Of a stretch of DNA of 5,781 bases, positions 1 to 5,781 are shown in pieces. A program made the translations under genes and the position numbers. The DNA is from CAUZEO01 sp963578625 (GTDB lineage: Bacteria > Verrucomicrobiota > Kiritimatiellia > SLOV01): NCBI GenBank assembly GCA_963578625.1, contig CAUZEO010000335.1:1-5781 (forward strand). The letters are read 5' to 3'. Position 1 is the first letter of the stretch; each line of letters opens with the position of its first letter. The notes under the pieces are model-generated. The model had not been told where the DNA came from. It made no database searches and was given only the letters and a program-made list of their open reading frames with translations.

Positions 1-1095
1 ATCCTGTTCAAGAACACGGGGATTATCGCGATCGGCCTGCTTACCTATTGCTGGTTCGGATTCAACCTGATGTATCCCGGCGAATTCAATGGGTTTATCG
101 GATTCGCGGGATTCGGGTTGAATCCAGGCGGAGACTACAGCCCGATCGGCTACGCAGGCGGGGCATACACCTACTGGACCGACTTTCTGTTCCAGGGAAT
201 GTTTGCGGCAACCGCGGCAACGATCGTATCCGGCGCTGTGGCTGAACGCATCAAACTCGGTCCTTTCCTGATCTTTACGACCTTGTACGTTGGAATAGTC
301 TATCCAATTGCAGGTTCGTGGAAATGGGGCGGCGGGTTCCTTGACAAGATGGGATTTTATGACTTTGCCGGTTCGACCCTGGTGCACTCCGTGGGTGGCT
401 GGGCAGCCCTTGTCGGAGTCATCATGCTGGGTGCCCGCAAAGGAAAGTATTCGAATGGATCCCGCAAGGCGATTATGGGTCACAGCATGCCGCTCGCGAC
501 CATCGGCGTATTCCTTCTGTGGCTGGGATGGTTCGGCTTTAACGGTGGGTCTGTCCTTTCCGCCGACGCGGAGACGGTTAGCTTTGTACTGGTCACAACC
601 TGCCTTGCTTCCGCCGCGGGAATTGTCGGCGCAATGGCCACGTCATGGATCGCGCAGAAGAAACCGGACTTGACCATGGCTCTTAACGGCAGCCTTGCGG
701 GCCTCGTTGGAATCACTGCGGGAGCTGACTCCGTATCGGTAAATGCGGCGACGCTCATAGGACTGGTCGCCGGCATTATTGTCGTCATTTCGGTGCTGCT
801 GTTTGACAGGGCAAAGATCGACGATCCCGTAGGCGCCATATCCGTTCACCTGGTGTGCGGCATTTGGGGCACGCTCGCGGTCGGAATCTTCAACAGTGAA
901 CACAGCTTTATAACGCAGCTGATTGGCGTTCTTTGTTATGGCGTCTTTTGCGTCGTTTGCTCGGTCGTGCTGTTTGGCATCCTGAAAGCGACAACCGGCA
1001 TTCGGGTCAGCGAAGCAGAAGAGATGGGCGGACTCGATCTTGGCGAGCACGGGCAGGAAGCGTATGCGGGATTCCAGACTTGGACAACCCAGTAA
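1..1095 (+). CDS. amt: Ammonium transporter Amt, 5'-truncated by the window edge
   Basis: This is an inner-membrane ammonium channel of the Amt/Mep/Rh family. The reading frame is open from base 1 to the TAA at 1093-1095, giving 364 residues; the start and probably a few tens of N-terminal residues lie outside the window, since family members are usually 400-450 residues. Numbering by window codon, these family hallmarks are visible: the FQGMF stretch at 64-68 matching the outer phenylalanine gate of E. coli AmtB, the tryptophan of the substrate site in WKWGGG (W109), Asp121 and the first pore histidine H129 in DFAGSTLVH, the inner gate Phe180 and Ser184 in GWFGFNGGS, and the second pore histidine H283 in ISVHLVCGIWG. 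The many long hydrophobic segments fit a polytopic protein. The C-terminal tail keeps the GLDLGEHGQEAY motif, a cytoplasmic part that in AmtB helps control the channel and contacts PII. The next gene is a PII protein 23 bases away, the classic amt-glnK arrangement. No frameshift or lost key residue is seen. Confidence 0.96.
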   Translation: MLFKNTGIIAIGLLTYCWFGFNLMYPGEFNGFIGFAGFGLNPGGDYSPIGYAGGAYTYWTDFLFQGMFAATAATIVSGAVAERIKLGPFLIFTTLYVGIVYPIAGSWKWGGGFLDKMGFYDFAGSTLVHSVGGWAALVGVIMLGARKGKYSNGSRKAIMGHSMPLATIGVFLLWLGWFGFNGGSVLSADAETVSFVLVTTCLASAAGIVGAMATSWIAQKKPDLTMALNGSLAGLVGITAGADSVSVNAATLIGLVAGIIVVISVLLFDRAKIDDPVGAISVHLVCGIWGTLAVGIFNSEHSFITQLIGVLCYGVFCVVCSVVLFGILKATTGIRVSEAEEMGGLDLGEHGQEAYAGFQTWTTQ

Positions 1096-1105
1096 AATCT
1101 TACAA

Positions 1106-1111
1106 AAGGAG
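1106..1111 (+). promoter_or_regulatory. Ribosome binding site of glnK
   Basis: AAGGAG lies 7 bases before the ATG at 1119, close to an ideal Shine-Dalgarno sequence at ideal spacing. It fixes the PII start and sits inside the 23-base gap after the amt stop, which fits translation from a shared amt-glnK message. Confidence 0.85.
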
Positions 1112-1118
1112 ATAATTC

Positions 1119-1460
1119 ATGAAACTTGTTACTGCATATATTCAGCCCGAAAAACTGAACGACGTGAAACAGGCGCTCTTCGAAGCGGACATTCGAAAGA
1201 TGTCCGTCATCAACGCCCTCGGCTGCGGGCAGCAGATGGGCTACCACGAAACCTATCGAGGCGCCGACGTCGAAGTCAACCTGCTCAAAAAAGTCCGCAT
1301 AGAAGTCGCGGTGAATGACGAATTCGTCAATCCCACCATCGACGCGGTGATCAAGGGGGCGCGAAGCGGAAACATCGGTGACGGCAAAATCTTTGTGCAG
1401 GATTTATCCGACTGCATCAGAATTCGGACTGGCGAGAAAGGGACGGAAGCCATCGGGTAG
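1119..1460 (+). CDS. glnK: Nitrogen regulatory PII protein, GlnK-like, without the Tyr51 uridylylation site
   Basis: This is a small cytoplasmic trimeric signal protein that binds ATP or ADP and 2-oxoglutarate and controls partners, above all the neighbouring Amt channel. The product has 113 residues against 112 for E. coli GlnB and aligns to it without gaps from residue 1 through the RIRTGE motif (101-106). Retained landmarks are Gly35, Gly37, Gln39 and Lys58 (2-oxoglutarate and Mg-ATP site), the YRG of the T-loop at 46-48 including Arg47, which in the AmtB-GlnK complex enters the channel, the GDGKIF motif at 87-92, and Arg101 and Arg103. The PII C-terminal signature (SGNIGDGKIFV) is matched. 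The T-loop differs: it reads YRGADV, so Tyr51, the residue uridylylated by GlnD in proteobacteria, is Val51. Arg38, Lys40 and Thr43 are also replaced, by Gln, Met and His. I infer regulation by ligand binding rather than uridylylation. The symbol follows the amt linkage; glnB would serve equally. A strong hairpin directly after the stop may end the transcript. Confidence 0.95.
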   Translation: MKLVTAYIQPEKLNDVKQALFEADIRKMSVINALGCGQQMGYHETYRGADVEVNLLKKVRIEVAVNDEFVNPTIDAVIKGARSGNIGDGKIFVQDLSDCIRIRTGEKGTEAIG

Positions 1461-1466
1461 TCCCGG

Positions 1467-1507
1467 CGCGGCTCCGAGTTTCCCAGGGGGTGGGAATCGG
1501 GGCCGCG
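1467..1507 (+). terminator. Long hairpin after glnK, probable terminator
   Basis: Bases 1467-1477 pair with 1497-1507 (11 pairs, one of them G-U). After a two-base bulge on the left side (1478-1479), 1480-1485 pair with 1491-1496, leaving a loop of five G (1486-1490). This 17-pair GC-rich stem starts six bases after the glnK stop. The sequence after it is pyrimidine-rich (TCTTCCCGTT) but not a true U-run, so it may be a weak or imperfect intrinsic terminator, or a 3'-end stabilising structure. Confidence 0.6.
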
Positions 1508-1540
1508 TCTTCCCGTTGGGGTTGAAAATCCGTAAAGTAG

Positions 1541-1561
1541 CGGAAGTCGCCAAGACTTCCG
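1541..1561 (+). other. Perfect 8-bp hairpin with a competing helix
   Basis: CGGAAGTC (1541-1548) pairs perfectly with GACTTCCG (1554-1561) around a five-base loop. Within it, GTCGCC (1546-1551) could instead pair with GGCGAC (1565-1570), so the two helices exclude each other. The role is unknown; it could belong to the glnK 3' end or, if transcription starts upstream, to the purF leader. Confidence 0.4.
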
Positions 1562-1646
1562 ATCGGCGACACGCAAGCCCGACAGAGCCGCGATACCGCC
1601 ACCAAAGCAGCAGTTCTTCAATCAAACAGGATTCGAACAAACAGGA

Positions 1647-1676
1647 AACGGAGAATCCCTGAATTTCTTCTCCGTT
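1647..1676 (+). other. 9-bp inverted repeat, hairpin
   Basis: AACGGAGAA (1647-1655) is perfectly complementary to TTCTCCGTT (1668-1676), with a 12-base loop. No U-run follows on the + strand. It could be a second, back-up transcription stop between the two gene pairs, or a leader structure; the sequence does not decide. Confidence 0.4.
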
Positions 1677-1796
1677 CTCTGCATTACTTTCTGCATGGGA
1701 CGCCATAGTTTGGCGAAAGCGAGTTCAATTTCCATACAATTTTGTCGCTTAGTCTTGGTGGCATTTGATGCGCATTGCGTTTTCGTAGTACTTTTG

Positions 1797-1817
1797 TCAC
1801 GTTTTTTTGCTACGTGA
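1797..1817 (+). repeat. 6-bp inverted repeat around a T-run, next to an 8-bp palindrome
   Basis: TCACGT (1797-1802) is complementary to ACGTGA (1812-1817); the loop contains most of a seven-T run. It overlaps the perfect palindrome GTGATCAC (1814-1821). Such symmetry in the AT-rich stretch upstream of purF could be an operator, but short palindromes of this size can arise by chance. Confidence 0.3.
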
Positions 1818-1849
1818 TCACTCCTGCTGGTTTTTCCTAGCGATTGGCT

Positions 1850-1859
1850 ACAAATTTGT
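1850..1859 (+). repeat. 10-bp perfect palindrome upstream of purF
   Basis: ACAAATTTGT reads the same on both strands and ends 66 bases before the purF ATG. A slightly larger pairing, CTACA with TGTAG (1848-1852 and 1859-1863), is also possible. Its position suits an operator or promoter-proximal site, but no matching regulator is known from this window. Confidence 0.3.
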
Positions 1860-1925
1860 GTAGCATTGGATAGTGTTGGAGTGCATCCACGCAATGATTT
1901 TGAAGAGCCTTGGAAATAGTGCAAA

Positions 1926-3374
1926 ATGTCACGGGGGAATATGAGCGGGTGTAATCCAGGTGGGTGTGACAAGCCGAGAGAGTCTTGCGGATTATTCGGG
2001 GTTTTCGGCCTGCCGAACCCGGCTGAGCTCATTTACACCGGGCTGTTTTCACTGCAGCACCGTGGCCAGGAGGGGGCCGGCATTGTGGTGGGGGATGGAG
2101 AGAAGGTCACTTCGGTAAAAAGCATGGGCCTCGTCGCCGAACTGCCGGACCGGAAACCGATGAGCGAGCTACCGGGCCATTTGGGGATCGGGCACGTACG
2201 CTACTCCACCACCGGTTCCTCGCGGATGCAAAACGTGCAGCCGCTTGTCGTTGAATGTCTGGATGGGATCTGGGCCATTGCCCACAACGGAAACCTGGTC
2301 AATGCAAAGCAACTGCGCACGTCATACCAGGAGGCCGGCGCGATTTTTCAAACCAGTACCGACAGCGAAGTCCTGGTTCATCTGATCGCGGACCCCATGT
2401 ACCGGTCGCGTCCGCGACGAGTCGAACGCGCACTGGCGGAACTAAGGGGCGCATTCTCGTTCCTGCTGATGACGAAAGATTGCGTCATGGCGGCCCGAGA
2501 TCCCTACGGATTTCGCCCGCTCTCAATCGGCAGACTGGGCGGAGGCTACGTTTTCGCAAGCGAGACCTGCGCATTGGAACAGGTTGGCGCGGAGTACGTG
2601 CGCGATGTGTTGCCGGGCGAACTGGTGACTGTCGATGAGAAGGGCCTTCGCAGCACCAGCTTCTGTGAACCGGTTGCGGGCTCCCTGGGACAATGCATTT
2701 TTGAGCACGTGTACTTTGCGCGGCCCGACAGCATCGTTTTCGGGCAACAGGTGCACGAGGCGCGATTGAGCCTTGGCCGGCGTCTCGCGGACGAACATCC
2801 TGTCGACGCGGACATTGTCATGGCGGTGCCCGACAGTGGAAATTCCGCAGCCCTGGGATACTCTCAGCAAAGCGGAATCCCCCTTGATTACGGTTTCATG
2901 CGCAATCACTACGTGGGCCGCACCTTTATCATGCCCGATGTGCAACAGCGGTACTACAGCGTAGACATGAAGCTGGCCGTTATTTCCGGGGTGGTGAAAG
3001 ACAAGCGGGTTATTGTTGTGGATGATTCCCTGATTCGCGGCACTACATCCCAGCGCCGAATCAGCGCTTTGCGCTCCGCAGGCGCAACTGAGATTCATAT
3101 GAGAATATCATGTCCGCCGACGCGTCATCCCTGTTTTTTCGGCATCGACTTCCCGACCACCGGCGAGCTGATCGCGCACAATCAGGAAGTCAGCAAGGTT
3201 TGTGAATTTATCGGAGCGGATAGTCTCGGTTACCTGAGTCGTGAAGGTTTGTTGTCTGCCGTGGAGCAACCCGCCGACTACTGCACCGGCTGCTTCAGTG
3301 GAAAATATCCGCTGGAAGTCGAGGGCAACCAGACAAAACACTTCCTGGAAAGTCCCCAGGTCGTGCCGGTCTAA
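1926..3374 (+). CDS. purF: Amidophosphoribosyltransferase (glutamine PRPP amidotransferase), iron-sulfur type
   Basis: This cytoplasmic enzyme makes 5-phosphoribosylamine from PRPP and glutamine, the first committed step of purine synthesis. The product has 482 residues, a normal family length. The N-terminal class II glutaminase domain begins at Cys21 (CGLFG), which should become the free N-terminal nucleophile after removal of a propeptide; supporting residues are LQHRGQEGAG (44-53), Arg92 in HVRYST, Asn121-Gly122 in AHNGN, and Asp146. The C-terminal phosphoribosyltransferase domain has the PRPP loop VIVVDDSLIRGTTS at 362-375. Four cysteines match the 4Fe-4S ligands of Bacillus PurF: Cys257, Cys403 in HPCFFGID, and the CTGC pair Cys453/Cys456. 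An iron-sulfur PurF normally needs the cluster for maturation and is oxygen sensitive. The start is uncertain: ATG 1926 is the first after an in-frame TAG at 1917 but has a poor ribosome site; ATG 1941 follows a G-run only a few bases away and would shorten the propeptide to 15 residues. gltB follows 99 bases later. Confidence 0.97.
   Translation: MSRGNMSGCNPGGCDKPRESCGLFGVFGLPNPAELIYTGLFSLQHRGQEGAGIVVGDGEKVTSVKSMGLVAELPDRKPMSELPGHLGIGHVRYSTTGSSRMQNVQPLVVECLDGIWAIAHNGNLVNAKQLRTSYQEAGAIFQTSTDSEVLVHLIADPMYRSRPRRVERALAELRGAFSFLLMTKDCVMAARDPYGFRPLSIGRLGGGYVFASETCALEQVGAEYVRDVLPGELVTVDEKGLRSTSFCEPVAGSLGQCIFEHVYFARPDSIVFGQQVHEARLSLGRRLADEHPVDADIVMAVPDSGNSAALGYSQQSGIPLDYGFMRNHYVGRTFIMPDVQQRYYSVDMKLAVISGVVKDKRVIVVDDSLIRGTTSQRRISALRSAGATEIHMRISCPPTRHPCFFGIDFPTTGELIAHNQEVSKVCEFIGADSLGYLSREGLLSAVEQPADYCTGCFSGKYPLEVEGNQTKHFLESPQVVPV
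1933..1938 (+). promoter_or_regulatory. Possible weak ribosome binding site for an internal purF start
   Basis: GGGGGA ends two bases before the in-frame ATG at 1941. The spacing is shorter than usual, so it only weakly supports 1941 over the ATG at 1926, which itself has no clear Shine-Dalgarno sequence (only a GGA around 1912). Both starts leave Cys21 downstream as the processed N-terminus, so the mature enzyme would be the same. Confidence 0.25.
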
Positions 3375-3417
3375 GCCCCAATCGCTGGGAGCGGAGCATC
3401 AGTTTGTAGTGGATTCG

Positions 3418-3435
3418 GTGCGCACGTGTGTGCAC
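3418..3435 (+). other. Hairpin in the purF-gltB spacer
   Basis: GTGCGCA (3418-3424) pairs with TGTGCAC (3429-3435), including one G-U pair, around a CGTG loop. A seven-T run (3456-3462) lies 20 bases further on, too distant for a standard intrinsic terminator, and abuts the gltB ribosome site. It may be a processing or attenuation structure in a purF-gltB transcript, or incidental. Confidence 0.35.
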
Positions 3436-3462
3436 GGAATTGAGAATTGCGACGATTTTTTT

Positions 3463-3466
3463 GGAG
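3463..3466 (+). promoter_or_regulatory. Ribosome binding site of gltB
   Basis: GGAG lies 7 bases before the ATG at 3474, directly after the T-run. It supports this start, which leaves a 25-residue propeptide before the catalytic cysteine. Confidence 0.75.
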
Positions 3467-3473
3467 TAAGAGC

Positions 3474-5781
3474 ATGAAAACGAGACACTCGCAACCCGGG
3501 TTCCCGGAGCCGTTCGGGCTGTATCACCCGCGGTACGAACACGACGCCTGCGGCGTCGGGTTTATCGCGAACCTACGCAACAAAAAGTCGCACGACACGA
3601 TCAACAAGGCACTCGAGATCCTGGTAAACCTCACCCACCGGGGCGCATGCGGCTGCGACGAAAAGACCGGCGACGGGGCGGGCATCCTGATCCAAATCCC
3701 GCACGAGTTCATGCGGCAGGCCACTTCCCAGGAAGGATTCTCTCTGCCCGATGTGCACGAGTACGGCGCAGGAATAGTGTTTCTTCCGCGTAAGAAAGAG
3801 GAACGGAAGCAGTGCAAGGAACTCTTCGAACGGATCGTGAAAGAAGAGAAGCAGGTGCTTCTCGGATGGCGCCCGATTCCTGTCGACAATAGCGTAATCG
3901 GCGATGTCGCCCGGACCGCGGAACCGCACAGCGAAATGATTTTCATCGGCCGCGGACCCGGCATCAAGGACGACTCGCACTTTGAGCGTAAGCTCTTCGT
4001 CATTCGAAAAGTCATGGAGAACAAGATTCGCGAATCCGAATTATCGGAAAAATCGTTCTTCTACCTTCCGTCCCTGTCCTGCCGGACCCTTATTTATAAG
4101 GGACTCCTGCTGGCGGACCAGTTGGAGCCCTATTTTTACGCCGACCTGCGGGAAGAGTCCATGGTCACAGGCTTGGCGCTCGTGCACCAGCGATACAGTA
4201 CGAATACGTTCCCGACGTGGGACCTGGCTCAGCCATTCCGGTTTCTCTGCCACAACGGAGAAATCAATACCGTCCGCGGCAACACCAACTGGATGCAGGC
4301 ACGCCAGCACCTGTTCCAGTCAGATAGATTCTCCGATGACATCGAAAAATTGTTTCCCATCATTACGCCGGGCGCAAGCGATTCGGCAGTCCTAGATAAC
4401 GCGTTGGAACTGCTGGTTCATTCAGGACGCACCCTGCCCCACGCGATCATGATGATGATCCCCGAGGCGTGGCAGGATCACAAAACGATGTCGAAAGAAA
4501 AGAAAGGTTTCTACGAGTACCACGCCTGCGTCATGGAGCCTTGGGACGGCCCCGCGTCTATCCCCTTTACGGACGGCCAGTGCATCGGCGCCGTGCTCGA
4601 TCGAAACGGTCTGCGGCCATCCCGCTACACCGTGACGAAGGACGGCTTTGTGGTCATGGCATCTGAAACCGGAGTGCTCAACATCGACCCCGCCAATGTG
4701 GAGTACAAGGGCCGCCTGCAGCCGGGGCGCATGCTCCTCGTAGACATGGAGAAAAGCCGAATCATCGAAGATGTCGAGATCAAGCACGAAGAATCGATTC
4801 GCAGGCCGTTTACTCAGTGGGTTGAAGAAAACCGGGTTACCTTCGGTCATCTGCCGGACGCACGGAACGTGCCGGCCACCGATTTCGACACGCTGGTAAC
4901 CCGACAGAAACAATTCGGGTTCTCCCAGGAAGATCTGAAGATCATTCTCGGCCCCATGGCGATGAAGGCCAGTGAACCGCTGGGCTCCATGGGCGATGAC
5001 ACTCCGATGGCGATATTGTCCGACCGGCCGCGCCCTCTTTATGATTACTTCCGCCAACTATTCGCGCAGGTCACGAATCCGCCGCTGGATGCAATACGGG
5101 AAAAGCTGGTTACATCCCTGGTAACGACCCTCGGCGCGGAGCAGGACTTGTTTCAGGAATCGCCCCTTCACTGTCACCAGTTCCGGCTGGAACAGCCGAT
5201 CCTGACCAACCGGGAACTAAAGAAACTCGCGGAGATCGACGAACAGAATCTCAAAGGAACAACCCTTCCCATCGTCTACCCGGTAAAAGAGGGCGGACCG
5301 GGACTGGAAAAGGCGATCGAAGATCTCTGCGAGTCGGCCGAAACCCGCATTGATGAAGGCTGCTCGGTGCTGGTCCTTTCCGACCGGAATGTATCCCGGG
5401 AGCAGGCGCCGATTCCCGCGATCCTGGCCGTCGGCGCCGTACACCACCACTTGATTCGCGCCGGGAAAAGGACCAGGTGCGGCATCGTGCTGGAGAGCGG
5501 TGAACCACGTGAGGTTCATCACCATTGCGTCCTGTTCGGGTACGGTTGCTGTGCCGTCAACCCGTACCTTGTGTATGAGACGATCGACGACATGGTCGCG
5601 AAAGGAATGCTTCGCGACGTGACGCCGGTGCGGGCCAATGAAAATTACATCAAAGCGCTGGGCAAAGGCATCTTGAAGGTGATGTCCAAAATGGGGATTT
5701 CCACGCTGCACAGTTACCGCGGCGCCCAGATTTTCGAAGCCCTTGGGTTGAACGAAGAAGTGATCGACAGGTACTTCACCG
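3474..5781 (+). CDS. gltB: Glutamate synthase large (alpha) subunit, 3'-truncated by the window edge
   Basis: Glutamate synthase converts glutamine plus 2-oxoglutarate to two glutamates, completing the GS-GOGAT route of ammonium assimilation. The frame stays open from ATG 3474 to the window end, giving 769 of roughly 1,500 expected residues. The class II glutaminase domain starts at Cys26 (HDACGVGF), so a 25-residue propeptide is likely removed. It continues through HRGACGCDEKTGDGAG, VDNSVIG, HQRYSTNTFPTW (238-249), CHNGEIN (259-265), GASDSAVLDN (300-309) and LQPGRM (415-420). The central domain follows, with RPLYDYFRQLFAQVTNPP near 520-537 and FGYGCCAVNPYL (688-699). The window ends at RYFT, just before the FMN-binding synthase domain and the C-terminal beta-helix domain, which should lie to the right. 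The usual family motif GYGA-x-A before NPYL is GYGCCA here. The gene probably shares a transcript with purF, and gltD may lie downstream but cannot be seen. No frameshift is apparent. Confidence 0.97.
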   Translation, partial: MKTRHSQPGFPEPFGLYHPRYEHDACGVGFIANLRNKKSHDTINKALEILVNLTHRGACGCDEKTGDGAGILIQIPHEFMRQATSQEGFSLPDVHEYGAGIVFLPRKKEERKQCKELFERIVKEEKQVLLGWRPIPVDNSVIGDVARTAEPHSEMIFIGRGPGIKDDSHFERKLFVIRKVMENKIRESELSEKSFFYLPSLSCRTLIYKGLLLADQLEPYFYADLREESMVTGLALVHQRYSTNTFPTWDLAQPFRFLCHNGEINTVRGNTNWMQARQHLFQSDRFSDDIEKLFPIITPGASDSAVLDNALELLVHSGRTLPHAIMMMIPEAWQDHKTMSKEKKGFYEYHACVMEPWDGPASIPFTDGQCIGAVLDRNGLRPSRYTVTKDGFVVMASETGVLNIDPANVEYKGRLQPGRMLLVDMEKSRIIEDVEIKHEESIRRPFTQWVEENRVTFGHLPDARNVPATDFDTLVTRQKQFGFSQEDLKIILGPMAMKASEPLGSMGDDTPMAILSDRPRPLYDYFRQLFAQVTNPPLDAIREKLVTSLVTTLGAEQDLFQESPLHCHQFRLEQPILTNRELKKLAEIDEQNLKGTTLPIVYPVKEGGPGLEKAIEDLCESAETRIDEGCSVLVLSDRNVSREQAPIPAILAVGAVHHHLIRAGKRTRCGIVLESGEPREVHHHCVLFGYGCCAVNPYLVYETIDDMVAKGMLRDVTPVRANENYIKALGKGILKVMSKMGISTLHSYRGAQIFEALGLNEEVIDRYFT

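Larger units (their letters stand above)
1461..1925 (+). other. 465-base intergenic region between glnK and purF
   Basis: No convincing gene is seen on either strand. The first part (1461-1680) is GC-rich and contains three hairpins, described separately at 1467-1507, 1541-1561 and 1647-1676. The second part (1681-1920) drops to about 43% GC by hand count, has T-runs and several perfect palindromes, and most likely carries the purF promoter and 5' leader. I found no confident -35/-10 pair: the best guess, TTGGCT at 1844 with GATAGT at 1869, has a 19-base spacer and is weak. I do not recognise a known riboswitch class here. Confidence 0.7.

Noticed and set aside
1378..1662. Plus-strand open frame of 94 codons overlapping the end of glnK
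   Set aside because: Its first part is an out-of-frame reading of glnK and the rest runs through the hairpins; no plausible ribosome site or motif.
1778..1786. CGTTTTCGT, resembling half of the enterobacterial PurR operator
   Set aside because: Only the right half matches, the left half does not, and LacI-type PurR control is a gammaproteobacterial trait; likely chance.
1844..1874. TTGGCT and GATAGT as a sigma-70 promoter for purF
   Set aside because: The 19-base spacer and poor match to both hexamers make it too weak to annotate.
1622..2032. Minus-strand open frame of 136 codons across the intergenic region and the purF start
   Set aside because: It overlaps the 5' end of purF, has no recognisable motif, and its composition (many Ser, Lys, Thr, Pro, few hydrophobic blocks) looks like chance translation.
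2523..3098. Minus-strand 191-codon open frame inside purF
   Set aside because: Antisense shadow of the well-conserved purF coding sequence, common in GC-rich DNA.
4422..5057. Minus-strand 211-codon open frame inside gltB
   Set aside because: Antisense shadow of gltB; the + strand frame encodes conserved glutaminase and central domain motifs.
1..5781. CRISPR array, tRNA or rRNA gene, insertion sequence, toxin-antitoxin or defence module
   Set aside because: No spaced repeats, cloverleaf, transposase motif or terminal inverted repeats were seen; all four genes are core metabolism with intact frames.

Overview
The window carries four protein genes of nitrogen and glutamine metabolism, all on the + strand, in two pairs. 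The first pair is the 3' part of an ammonium transporter gene (amt) followed 23 bases later by a PII signal protein gene (glnK type). The second pair is purF (glutamine PRPP amidotransferase, first step of purine synthesis) followed 99 bases later by the 5' half of gltB (large subunit of glutamate synthase), which runs off the right edge. Coding DNA is GC-rich, roughly 55-60% by eye. The four-cysteine iron-sulfur PurF, a PII protein unlike the enterobacterial type, and a large GltB indicate a bacterium. The exact phylum cannot be fixed from this window; an uncultivated lineage near the PVC or Hydrogenedentota-like groups is only a guess.

Layout: amt fragment 1-1095; glnK 1119-1460; non-coding stretch 1461-1925 (strong hairpin just after glnK, two further hairpins, then an AT-rich stretch with several palindromes that probably holds the purF promoter and leader); purF 1926-3374; short spacer 3375-3473; gltB from 3474 to the window end.

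How they fit together: Amt imports ammonium, and PII senses 2-oxoglutarate and adenylate nucleotides and can plug Amt through its T-loop. Imported nitrogen becomes glutamine. PurF and GltB both spend glutamine using the same kind of N-terminal cysteine glutaminase domain, one for phosphoribosylamine and one for glutamate. The neighbourhood is therefore a nitrogen-assimilation and glutamine-use cluster.

No mobile element, CRISPR array, RNA gene or clearly new system is visible. The most notable points are a PII protein that lacks the usual uridylylated tyrosine in its T-loop, an unusually structured 465-base intergenic region, and the pairing of two Ntn-type glutamine amidotransferases.
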